From the NCBI GenBank assembly GCA_035690725.1, contig DASSKF010000179.1, forward strand, positions 1 through 19,079: DNA of 19,079 bases, read 5' to 3'. This document shows positions 6,083 to 15,365 of this stretch, piece after piece; positions within the stretch are counted from its first letter, which is position 1, and every line of letters begins with the position of its first letter. The notes under the pieces were generated by a model that did not search any database, was not told the DNA's origin, and saw only the letters and a program-made list of their open reading frames with translations. The position numbers and the translations under genes were made by a program. Source of the DNA: DASSKF01 sp035690725 (GTDB taxonomy: Bacteria > Actinomycetota > Actinomycetes > Actinomycetales > Dermatophilaceae).

Positions 6083-6122
6083 GCGGCGACGTCGCAGGAG
6101 CGCGGAGGACAGCAGTGAGCGG
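6075..6122 (+). repeat. 12-bp direct repeat carrying two candidate trpA starts
   Basis: AGCAGTGAGCGG occurs at 6075-6086 and again at 6111-6122, 36 bases apart. Each copy contains an in-frame GTG for trpA (6079 and 6115). The first also contains the trpB stop. The second GTG has GGAGG at 6104-6108, six bases before it; the first has only weak GGGGGTGGAG-type sequence before it. Confidence 0.6.
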
Positions 6123-6966
6123 GGTCGGGCCGGTCCTGGAGCGCGCCCGTGCCGAGGGCCGTGCGGCCCTCATCGGCTACCTGCCGGTGGGCTTCCCGAC
6201 GGTGGCGGACTCGATCGAGGCGATGCGCACCCTGGTGCGGCACGGGGTGGACATCGTGGAGATCGGCGTCCCCTACACCGACCCGCTCATGGACGGGCCG
6301 GTGATCCAGCACGCCGCCGACGTCGCCCTCGCCGGCGGCAGCCGGCTGCGCGACGTCTTCACCGCCGCGCGGGCAGTGACCGAGGCGGGCGGCGCCGCCG
6401 TGGTGATGAGCTACTGGAACCCGATCCTGCACCACGGCGTGGACCGGTTCGCTGAGGAGCTCGCCGCGGCCGGGGGATCGGGGCTGATCACCCCCGACCT
6501 CATCCCGGACGAGGCCGGGGAGTGGGTCGCCGCCGCCGAGCGGCACGACCTCGACCGCATCTTCCTCGTGGCCCCGAGCTCGACCGACGACCGCCTCGTC
6601 TCCACCACGGCGGCGTGCCGGGGCTTCGTCTACGCCGCCTCCACGATGGGGGTCACCGGTGCCCGCACCTCCGTCGGCGACGCGGCCGCCACGCTGGTGG
6701 AACGCACCCGGCGGGTGACCGACACCCCCGTCTGCGTCGGGCTCGGCGTGTCCACCCGGGAACAGGCGGCGCAGGTCGGCCGTTTCGCTGATGGAGTCAT
6801 CGTCGGCTCGGCGCTCGTGCGCTGCCTCGCCGACGCCGACTCCGCGGAGGAGGGGCGTGACCGGCTCGCGGCCCTGTGCGCCGAGCTGGCGACGGGGGTG
6901 CGCGGCGGCGGACTCGACTCTGCCCCTGTCAGCGTGCCCGGGTCGGAAGGAGCCCCGCAGCCATGA
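6115..6966 (+). CDS. trpA: Tryptophan synthase alpha chain (TrpA)
   Basis: Cleaves indole-3-glycerol phosphate to indole, which is channelled to TrpB. 283 residues from GTG 6115. The catalytic pair falls at Glu49 (D-I-V-E-I-G-V-P-Y) and Asp60 (D-P-L-M-D-G-P), the same numbers as in the Salmonella enzyme, which supports this start. Other motifs: M-S-Y-W-N-P-I (98-104), G-F-V-Y (170-173), M-G-V-T-G-A-R (178-184), V-G-L-G-V-S-T (208-214) and V-I-V-G-S-A-L-V (228-235). The start is chosen on GGAGG at 6104-6108; GTG 6079, overlapping the trpB stop by four bases, would add 12 residues. The alpha-chain family is mostly 260-270 residues, so this has a slightly long C-terminus. The stop overlaps the next gene by four bases (ATGA). 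Confidence 0.96.
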   Translation: MSGVGPVLERARAEGRAALIGYLPVGFPTVADSIEAMRTLVRHGVDIVEIGVPYTDPLMDGPVIQHAADVALAGGSRLRDVFTAARAVTEAGGAAVVMSYWNPILHHGVDRFAEELAAAGGSGLITPDLIPDEAGEWVAAAERHDLDRIFLVAPSSTDDRLVSTTAACRGFVYAASTMGVTGARTSVGDAAATLVERTRRVTDTPVCVGLGVSTREQAAQVGRFADGVIVGSALVRCLADADSAEEGRDRLAALCAELATGVRGGGLDSAPVSVPGSEGAPQP

Positions 6967-7505
6967 CCTCCTCGCCCGTGGGCGCGTCGGAGACCGAGGC
7001 CGGCCCGCACGGCAGCCGGTCCGGGCCGGGCGCCCGGACCAGCCGCGTCCTCGACGTGGTCGGACTGCTCGCCCGGCTGGTGCTGGGCGGCGTCATCTTC
7101 TACGCGGGCGCGATCAAGATCACCGACCTGCAGTCCTCGGTGCGGGCAGTCCTCGGCTACGAGCTGATGCCCTACTCGGTGGCCGACCTCGTCGGCACCG
7201 CACTGCCCGTGGTCGAGGTGGTCATCGGGATCCTGCTCGTCGTGGGCCTGTTCACCCGCATCTCCGCGGTGGCGGGCGGGCTGCTCATGGTGGCCTTCAT
7301 CATCGGGATCGCCTCGGTGTGGGCGCGCGGGATCAGCATCGACTGCGGCTGCTTCGGTGGTGGGGGAACCATCGAACCCGGCGAAACGCATTACCTGCGG
7401 GAGATCCTGCGCGACACGGGTCTCCTCCTGTGTGCGGCGTGGCTCACGTGGCGCCCGCGCACCGTCCTCGGACTCGACCAACGCCTGTTCGGCCCGGCCC
7501 GCTGA
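6963..7505 (+). CDS. MauE/DoxX-like four-helix membrane protein
   Basis: A 180-residue inner-membrane protein. After a Gly/Ser-rich N-terminus come hydrophobic segments at about 30-50, 78-97, 100-121 and 148-165, the layout of the MauE/DoxX group. F-Y-A-G-A-I-K-I-T-D (46-55) is typical of the first helix. Between helices 3 and 4 lies D-C-G-C-F-G-G-G-G (127-135); Cys128 and Cys130 form a C-x-C pair seen in MauE-like proteins. MauE is known from methylamine dehydrogenase maturation, where it is tied to disulfide formation. No other mau genes are here, and the next gene is a DsbA-type thioredoxin, so a thiol-redox partnership is the best inference. ATG 6963 overlaps the trpA stop; GGAAGGAG at 6945-6952 is its ribosome site. 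Confidence 0.85.
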   Translation: MTSSPVGASETEAGPHGSRSGPGARTSRVLDVVGLLARLVLGGVIFYAGAIKITDLQSSVRAVLGYELMPYSVADLVGTALPVVEVVIGILLVVGLFTRISAVAGGLLMVAFIIGIASVWARGISIDCGCFGGGGTIEPGETHYLREILRDTGLLLCAAWLTWRPRTVLGLDQRLFGPAR

Positions 7506-7527
7506 CCCAGCAAGGAGAGACGATCCC

Positions 7528-8274
7528 ATGCCCCGCCCCGATGCCTCGGCGAAGCTGAAGGCAGCCCGGCCCAACGAGGGCCCCTCGAAGGTGATCATCG
7601 GCGCCGTCGTCGTGGTCGTCGTGATCCTTGTCGTGGTCTTCGTGGCCATCTGGAGCAACCAGAGCAGCAGCGGCAGCACCACCTCCGGCCTGCCGAAGCA
7701 CGCCCTCAAGGACGGCGGCGGCATCGTGCTGTCCGAGGGCGACAAGGGCGCTCCCACGGTGGACCTCTGGGAGGACTTCCAGTGCCCCTTCTGCAAGCAC
7801 CTCGAGGACGCGGCCGGTGACCGGTTCACGACGCTCGCGAACCAGGGTGACATCCGGCTGGTCGTGCACCCGCTGAGCTTCCTCGACAGCAACCTGGGCA
7901 ACGACGCGTCCGCGCGGGCGGCCAACGCCTCCTTCTGCGCCGCCGACGCGGACAAGTTCGAGGAGTACCACTCGACCGTCTACGCGAACCAGCCGCAGCA
8001 GGAGGGGGTCGGCTACACCGACGAGCAGCTCCTGCAGTTCGGCCAGCAGGCCGGCATCCACGGCAAGGCCTACGACACCTTCAAGCAGTGCGTGCAGGAC
8101 GGCGCCCACACCGACTACGTGAAGGCGGTGCAGCAGGACGGCGACAAGTCGGGCATCCGCAGCACCCCGACGGTCGAGGTGAACGGCAACGAGCTGAGCA
8201 CCCAGCAGCTCAACACGATCCTCCAGCAGCCGCAGCAGCTCGACCAGGTGCTCGAGGCCGCCGCCGGCAAGTGA
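7528..8274 (+). CDS. Membrane-anchored DsbA-type thioredoxin-fold oxidoreductase
   Basis: 248 residues. A short basic N-terminus is followed by one membrane segment at about 22-42, then an extracytoplasmic thioredoxin domain (thioredoxin_4/DsbA type). The active site C-P-F-C is at 86-89 after W-E-D-F-Q, and the cis-proline loop is S-T-P-T (212-215, Pro214). Cys137 and Cys188 form a possible second disulfide. Expected role: making or shuffling disulfides in exported proteins. C-P-F-C is an active-site type seen in many actinobacterial DsbA/DsbG-like proteins; oxidase versus reductase cannot be decided from sequence. ATG 7528 has AAGGAGA (7512-7518) at good distance. It follows the MauE-like gene by 22 bases and precedes lgt by 10, so the three are likely cotranscribed. 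Confidence 0.92.
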   Translation: MPRPDASAKLKAARPNEGPSKVIIGAVVVVVVILVVVFVAIWSNQSSSGSTTSGLPKHALKDGGGIVLSEGDKGAPTVDLWEDFQCPFCKHLEDAAGDRFTTLANQGDIRLVVHPLSFLDSNLGNDASARAANASFCAADADKFEEYHSTVYANQPQQEGVGYTDEQLLQFGQQAGIHGKAYDTFKQCVQDGAHTDYVKAVQQDGDKSGIRSTPTVEVNGNELSTQQLNTILQQPQQLDQVLEAAAGK

Positions 8275-8284
8275 CGGCACGCGC

Positions 8285-9259
8285 GTGATCGCCAGCCTGC
8301 CCAGCCCCGTCCAGGGGGTCTGGTGGATCGGCGACCTCCCCATCCGGGCCTACGCCCTGTGCATCCTGGCCGGGATCCTCGTGGCCTGCTGGATCGCCCA
8401 GCGCCGGCTGCTCGACCGCGGCGGCACCGGCGGCGAGGTCCTCGACATCGCCATGTGGGCGGTGCCGTTCGGGATCATCGGCGGACGGCTCTACCACGTC
8501 GCCACGACATACCAGCCCTACTTCGGGCCCGGCGGCCACCCGATCGACGCCCTGAAGATCTGGCACGGCGGGCTCGGCATCTGGGGAGCCATCGCCCTGG
8601 GTGGGGTCGGCGCGTGGATCGCCTGCCGCCGCAGGGGGATCGCGTTCCTCGACTTCGCCGACGCGGCGGCCCCGGGCGTGCTGATCGCGCAGGCGCTCGG
8701 CCGGTGGGGCAACTGGTTCAACAACGAGCTCTACGGCCACCGCACCGACGTCCCGTGGGCTTTGGAGATCCACTGCTGGAACCAGGCGGCCGGCCACGCG
8801 GTCACCTGCCCGGGCTCGGACAGCACCGTGCTCGGCTACTTCCAGCCGACGTTCCTCTACGAGTCGCTGTGGTGTGTGGCGATCGCCCTCGCGATCGTGC
8901 TCGTCGACCGGCGGGTGCGCCTCGGCCGCGGCCGCGCCTTCGCGCTGTACATCATGCTCTACCCGGTCGGGCGCGTGTTCTTCGAGCTGATGCGAACCGA
9001 CACCGCCACGCACGTGCTCGGGCTGCGGATCAACATCTGGACCTGCCTGCTGGTCTTTCTCGCCGGGCTCGGGCTGTTCCTCTGGTTCGGCCGGCGCCAC
9101 CCCGACGGGGTGCGGGGGACGACCTCGTCGGACCCAGCACCCGTGGCGGCCGACCGGGAGGCGGACGAGCGGGCCGCCGACGACGAGGCGACCGAGGAGA
9201 CGGACGGAACATCTCGGCATACGAACGGGGCAGTTCCGAATCCCGGACCGGAGCGGTAG
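8285..9259 (+). CDS. lgt: Prolipoprotein diacylglyceryl transferase (Lgt)
   Basis: Inner-membrane enzyme that moves diacylglycerol from phosphatidylglycerol to the lipobox cysteine of prolipoproteins. 324 residues with about seven hydrophobic segments. Motifs: P-I-R-A-Y-A-L (19-25), W-H-G-G-L-G-I-W-G (93-101), G-R-W-G-N-W-F-N-N-E-L-Y-G (139-151, the Lgt signature with Arg140) and P-V-G-R-V-F-F-E-L-M-R-T-D (227-239). After the last helix (about 250-268) there is a 50-residue acidic, disordered-looking tail, common in actinobacterial Lgt. The only possible start is GTG 8285, since no in-frame start lies upstream; it has no real Shine-Dalgarno and is probably read by coupling from the gene ending 10 bases earlier. 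The gltB promoter overlaps its 3' end. Confidence 0.97.
   Translation: MIASLPSPVQGVWWIGDLPIRAYALCILAGILVACWIAQRRLLDRGGTGGEVLDIAMWAVPFGIIGGRLYHVATTYQPYFGPGGHPIDALKIWHGGLGIWGAIALGGVGAWIACRRRGIAFLDFADAAAPGVLIAQALGRWGNWFNNELYGHRTDVPWALEIHCWNQAAGHAVTCPGSDSTVLGYFQPTFLYESLWCVAIALAIVLVDRRVRLGRGRAFALYIMLYPVGRVFFELMRTDTATHVLGLRINIWTCLLVFLAGLGLFLWFGRRHPDGVRGTTSSDPAPVAADREADERAADDEATEETDGTSRHTNGAVPNPGPER
9215..9222 (+). repeat. CGGCATAC motif copy in the lgt tail
   Basis: Read in lgt as CGG-CAT-AC (Arg-His-Thr), a different codon register from the trpE copy. It lies 11 bases before the gltB -35. Confidence 0.6.
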
Positions 9260-9262
9260 GCT
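9234..9262 (+). promoter_or_regulatory. Probable gltBD promoter
   Basis: TTCCGA (9234-9239) and TAGGCT (9257-9262) are separated by exactly 17 bases, giving a reasonable housekeeping-type -35/-10 pair. The -10 includes the lgt stop codon TAG. Transcription would start near 9269, with about 66 bases of leader before gltB. A CGGCATAC copy lies at 9215-9222, just upstream. Confidence 0.55.
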
Positions 9263-9335
9263 CCCGGGCATCCCGCTGGCCGATGGCGTCCACGCGGTCC
9301 CGAGCACTCCTCGAGACAGCAAGGACGGTGATCCC

Positions 9336-12300
9336 ATGTCGGTCCGCCTCCCCGGCCCCGTTCCGGCCCAGGGCCTCTACGACCCCGCCTTCGAGCACGA
9401 CGCGTGCGGCCTGGCGATGGTGGCCACCCTCCGGGGCACGCCCGGCCACGACATCGTCGACCACGCCCTCACCGCGCTGCGCAACCTCGAGCACCGCGGC
9501 GCCACCGGCGCGGACGCCACCGTCGGTGACGGCGCAGGCATCCTCACCCAGGTGCCCGACGCGTTCCTGCGGGCGGTGGTGCCGTTCCCGCTCCCCGAGC
9601 AGGGCCGGTATGCCGTGGGCACCGCCTTCCTGCCCGCCGGCCCGGATGCGGCCGCGCACGTGCAGCAGCAGGTCGAGGGGCTGGCCGGCGAGGAGGGCTT
9701 GGACGTGCTCGGCTGGCGCGAGGTGCCGGTGGACCCGCGGATGGTCGGGGAGCCCGCCCGCGCCGTGATGCCGACGTTCCGGCAGCTGTTCGTGGCCGGC
9801 CGCGCGGGCGAGTCGGGCCTGGCCCTGGAGCGGCGGACCTGGTGCCTGCGCAAGCGGGCCGAGCGCGACCTCGAGGTCTACTTCCCGTCGCTGTCCGGGC
9901 GCACCCTGGTCTACAAGGGGATGCTCACCACCGCCCAGCTCGAGCCGTTCTACCCCGACCTGTCCGACCAGCGGTTCGCGACCGAGCTGGCCCTGGTGCA
10001 CTCGCGCTTCTCGACCAACACGTTCCCGTCGTGGCCGCTCGCCCACCCCTACCGCCTCATGGCGCACAACGGCGAGATCAACACGATCAAGGGCAACCGC
10101 AACTGGATGCACGCGCGGGAGTCGCTGCTGGCCAGCGACCTGGTGCCCGGTGACCTGTCGCGGACCTTCCCCGTGCTCACGCCCGGCGCGTCCGACTCGG
10201 CGTCCTTCGACGAGGCGCTGGAGCTGCTGCACCTCGGCGGCCGGTCGCTGCCGCACGCCGTCCTGATGATGGTGCCGGAGGCCTGGGAGAACCACACCGA
10301 GATGGACCCGGCCCGCCGCGCGTTCTACGAGTACCACTCGCTGTTCATGGAGCCCTGGGACGGGCCGGCCTGCGTGACCTTCACCGACGGCACCCTGGCC
10401 GGCGCGGTCCTGGACCGCAACGGGCTGCGCCCCGGACGGTATGCCGTCACGGACGACGGCCTGGTCGTGCTCGCCTCCGAGGCCGGTGTCCTGGACCTCG
10501 ACCCGGCCCGCGTGGTCCGCCGGGGCCGACTGCAGCCGGGGCGGATGTTCCTGGTCGACACCGGCCACGGGCGGATCGTCAGCGACGAGGAGGTCAAGGC
10601 CGCCCTCGCGGCCGAGCACCCCTACGGGGAGTGGCTGCGCGACGGCCTGATCGAGCTGGCCGACCTGCCCGAGCGGGAGCACGTGGTGCACACGCCCTCG
10701 TCCGTCACCCGGCGCCAGCAGACCTTCGGCTACACCACCGAGGAGCTGCGGGTGCTGCTGCGCCCCATGGCAGCGACCGGCGGCGAACCGCTCGGGTCCA
10801 TGGGCACCGACACCCCGATCGCGGTGCTCTCGAGCCGCCCGCGCCTGCTGTTCGACTACTTCACCCAGATGTTCGCGCAGGTGACCAACCCGCCGCTCGA
10901 CGCGATCCGCGAGGAGCTGGTGACCGCCTTGGGCACGTCCGTCGGCCCCGAGGGCAACGCGCTGGAGGCGGGCCCGGAGCACTGCCGGCAGGTGGTGCTG
11001 CCGTTCCCGGTCATCGACAACGACGAGCTGGCGAAGGTCGTGCACGTGGGCGCGGGGGAGGGCCTGTCCGGTCACTCCACCCACGTCGTGCGGGGGCTCT
11101 ACGACGTCGACGGCGGTGCCGCCGCCCTCGAGCGACGGCTGCGCGACATCTGTGCCGACGTGTCCCGGGCCATTGCCGACGGTGCGCACTTCGTCGTGCT
11201 CTCCGACCGCGACTCCGACCCGGACCGCGCGCCGATCCCGTCGCTGCTGCTGTGCGCGGCCGTGCACCACCACCTGATCCGTGAGCAGACCCGCACCCGC
11301 GTCGGGCTGATCGTCGAGGCCGGCGACGTGCGGGAGGTGCACCACGTCGCCCTCCTCATCGGCTACGGTGCGGCGGCGGTCAACCCCTACCTGGCGATGG
11401 AGTCGGTCGAGGAGCTGGTCCGGGCCCGCGACCTCGAGGACGTGTCTGCCGAGGAGGCGGTGCGCCACCTCATCAGCGCCCTCGGCAAGGGTGTGCTCAA
11501 GGTGATGTCCAAGATGGGGATCTCCACCGTGGCGTCCTACCGGGGTGCGCAGGTGTTCGAGGCGATCGGCCTGTCCCGGGAGCTGGTCGACGCCCACTTC
11601 ACCGGCACCGTGTCCCGGCTGGGCGGGGCCGGGCTCGACGTCGTGGCCGCCGAGGTGGCCGCCCGGCACGCCGTGGCCTACCCGCCCGACGGCACGCACC
11701 CGCCACACCGGACGCTCGACGTCGGGGGCGAGTACCAGTGGCGGCGGGAGGGGGAGGAGCACCTCTTCGACCCGGAGACCGTGTTCCGCCTGCAGCACTC
11801 CACGCGGCAACGCCGCTACGACGTCTTCCGGCAGTACACCGCGCGCGTCGACGAGCAGTCCCGCCGGCTGATGACCCTGCGCGGGCTGTTCGGGCTCGCT
11901 GCCGGCGAGCGGCAGCCGGTGCCGGTCGAGGAGGTGGAGCCGGTCGAGGAGATCGTCAAGCGCTTCTCCACCGGTGCCATGAGCTACGGCTCGATCAGCC
12001 GGGAGGCCCACGAGACGCTGGCGGTCGCGATGAACCGGCTCGGGGCCCGCTCCAACACCGGCGAGGGCGGCGAGGACGAGGACCGGCTGCTCGACCCCGA
12101 GCGGCGATCGGCCATCAAGCAGGTCGCCTCGGGGCGGTTCGGCGTCACCAGCCTCTACCTCACCGAGGCCGACGACATCCAGATCAAGATGGCCCAGGGC
12201 GCCAAGCCGGGGGAGGGCGGCCAGCTGCCCGGACCGAAGGTCTACCCGTGGGTGGCCCGCACCCGGCACGCGACCCCGGGAGTGGGGCTCATCTCACCGC

Positions 12301-13863
12301 CACCGCACCACGACATCTACTCCATCGAGGACCTGGCCCAGCTGATCCAGGACCTGAAGAACGCCAACCCGTCGGCACGCATCCACGTCAAGCTCGTGGC
12401 CGAGGTCGGCGTCGGCACGGTCGCCGCGGGCGTGAGCAAGGCGCACGCCGACGTGGTCCTGATCTCCGGGCACGACGGAGGGACGGGCGCCTCACCGCTG
12501 ACGTCGCTCAAGCACGCGGGGGGTCCGTGGGAGCTGGGGCTTGCGGAGACCCAGCAGACGCTGCTGCTGAACGGGCTGCGGGACCGGATCGTGGTGCAGG
12601 CCGACGGGCAGCTCAAGACCGGCCGCGACGTGGTCATCGCCGCCCTGCTCGGCGCCGAGGAGTTCGGCTTCGCGACCGCCCCACTCGTGGTCAGCGGCTG
12701 TGTGATGATGCGCGTCTGCCACCTCGACACGTGCCCGGTCGGCATCGCGACGCAGAACCCGGAGCTCCGCGCCCGCTTCACCGGTCGTCCGGAGTTCGTC
12801 GAGACCTTCTTCGAGTTCATCGCCGAGGAGGTGCGGGAACACTTGGCGTCTTTGGGGTTCCGCTCGATCGACGAGGCAGTCGGCAGGGTCGACGCCCTCG
12901 ACACGCGCGCGGCCGTCGACCACTGGAAGGCGAGCGGGCTCGACCTCGCGCCGATCCTCACGCAGGTGGACCCGCCTGCAGGAGGCGCGCGACGGCACAC
13001 GACCGGCCAGGACCACGGGCTCGACAAGGTGCTCGACCAGGTGCTCATCAGCAAGGCGCGGCCGGCGGTCGAGCGGGGGGAGCCGGTGGCGTTCGACCTC
13101 GCGGTGCGCAACGTGCACCGATCCGTCGGGACGATGCTCGGGCACGAGGTGACGCGACGCCATCCGCACGGGCTGCCGGACGGGACGATCGACGTCACGC
13201 TGGCCGGGACCGCCGGCCAGTCGCTGGGTGCCTTCCTTCCGGCCGGGATCACGCTGCGGCTGCTCGGCGACGCCAACGACTACGTCGGCAAGGGGCTGTC
13301 CGGTGGCCGGGTCGTGGTGCGGCCGGTGCGTGAGGCGGCCCTGTCGGGGGAGCTGAACGTCATCGCCGGGAACGTGATCGGCTACGGCGCGACCGGGGGC
13401 GAGCTGTTCCTGCGCGGCGCCGTGGGCGAGCGGTTCTGCGTGCGCAACTCCGGTCTCACTGCGGTGGTCGAGGGCGTCGGCGACCACGGCTGCGAGTACA
13501 TGACCGGCGGGACCGTCCTCGTGCTCGGGTCCACCGGGCGCAACTTCGCCGCCGGGATGTCCGGGGGGCGGGCCTACGTGCTCGACCTCGTGCCGGAGCG
13601 GGTGAACCCGGGCCTGGTCGACCAGCTGCCGTTGACCGGGGAGGACGAGCAGGTGGTGCACGACCTGCTGGCGCGGCACGTGGAGTGGACGGCCTCGCCG
13701 GTGGCCTCGCGGCTGCTGGCGAGCTGGACCGAGGCGCGGGAGCGGTTCACGCTCGTGCTTCCCCGGGCCTTCCGACAGGTCCTGGACATCCGGTCCGAAG
13801 CGCAGGCGCGTGGTGCCGACCCCGACGGTGACGAGACGTGGGAGCAGATCCTGGAGGTGTCCC

Positions 13864-13871
<8 letters not shown>
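9336..13871 (+). CDS. gltB: Glutamate synthase (NADPH) large subunit (GltB)
   Basis: Makes two glutamates from glutamine and 2-oxoglutarate, with electrons delivered by GltD. 1511 residues, full length. Cys24 in E-H-D-A-C-G is the class-II amidotransferase nucleophile, so about 23 residues should be cleaved off. Downstream are the central domain, the FMN/synthase domain with M-S-Y-G-S-I-S-R-E-A-H-E near 881-892 and G-H-D-G-G-T-G-A-S-P at 1045-1054, and the [3Fe-4S] motif C-x5-C-x4-C at Cys1122, Cys1128 and Cys1133. The C-terminal GXGXG beta-helix covers about 1320-1420. AAGGA (9321-9325) precedes ATG 9336. The end overlaps gltD by 8 bases. Two minus-orientation CGGCATAC copies lie inside. Codons at 12840-12860 are locally unusual (two TTG and a TCT). 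Confidence 0.98.
9608..9615 (-). repeat. CGGCATAC motif copy in gltB (minus orientation)
   Basis: Appears on the + strand as GTATGCCG. It makes gltB use CGG-TAT-GCC (Arg-Tyr-Ala), one of the very few TAT codons. It extends to the 11-mer at 9605-9615. Confidence 0.6.
10439..10446 (-). repeat. Second CGGCATAC motif copy in gltB (minus orientation)
   Basis: Again CGG-TAT-GCC (Arg-Tyr-Ala) in gltB, in the same orientation as the 9608 copy, 831 bases further on. The nine-base core GGTATGCCG is at 10438-10446. Confidence 0.6.
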
Positions 13872-15321
<1,450 letters not shown>

Positions 15322-15329
15322 GCGGGGCT

Positions 15330-15358
15330 CTGCCCGGCAGCGTCGTCCGCAATAGGGT
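15330..15358 (+). promoter_or_regulatory. Probable leaderless pyk promoter
   Basis: TAGGGT (15353-15358) is a -10 match, with CTGCCC (15330-15335) as a partial -35 at 17-base spacing. The -10 ends seven bases before the pyk ATG at 15366, so the transcript would start at or within a base of that codon. A GAGGA at 15359-15363 is too close to the ATG to serve as a normal ribosome site. Confidence 0.55.
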
Positions 15359-15365
15359 GAGGACC

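Noticed and set aside
4594..6114. N-terminal extension of the trpA frame across trpB
   Set aside because: The extension is Arg/Pro/Ala-rich shadow of trpB; TrpA homology begins only after 6115.
8275..8284. Shine-Dalgarno for lgt
   Set aside because: The ten-base gap has no purine-rich site. Coupling to the upstream gene is more likely than a different start, as no other in-frame start exists upstream.
9030..12269. 1079-residue open frame on the minus strand opposite gltB
   Set aside because: It is the frame mirroring gltB codons, low-complexity and Arg/Gly/His/Val-rich, with no motif; gltB is unmistakable.
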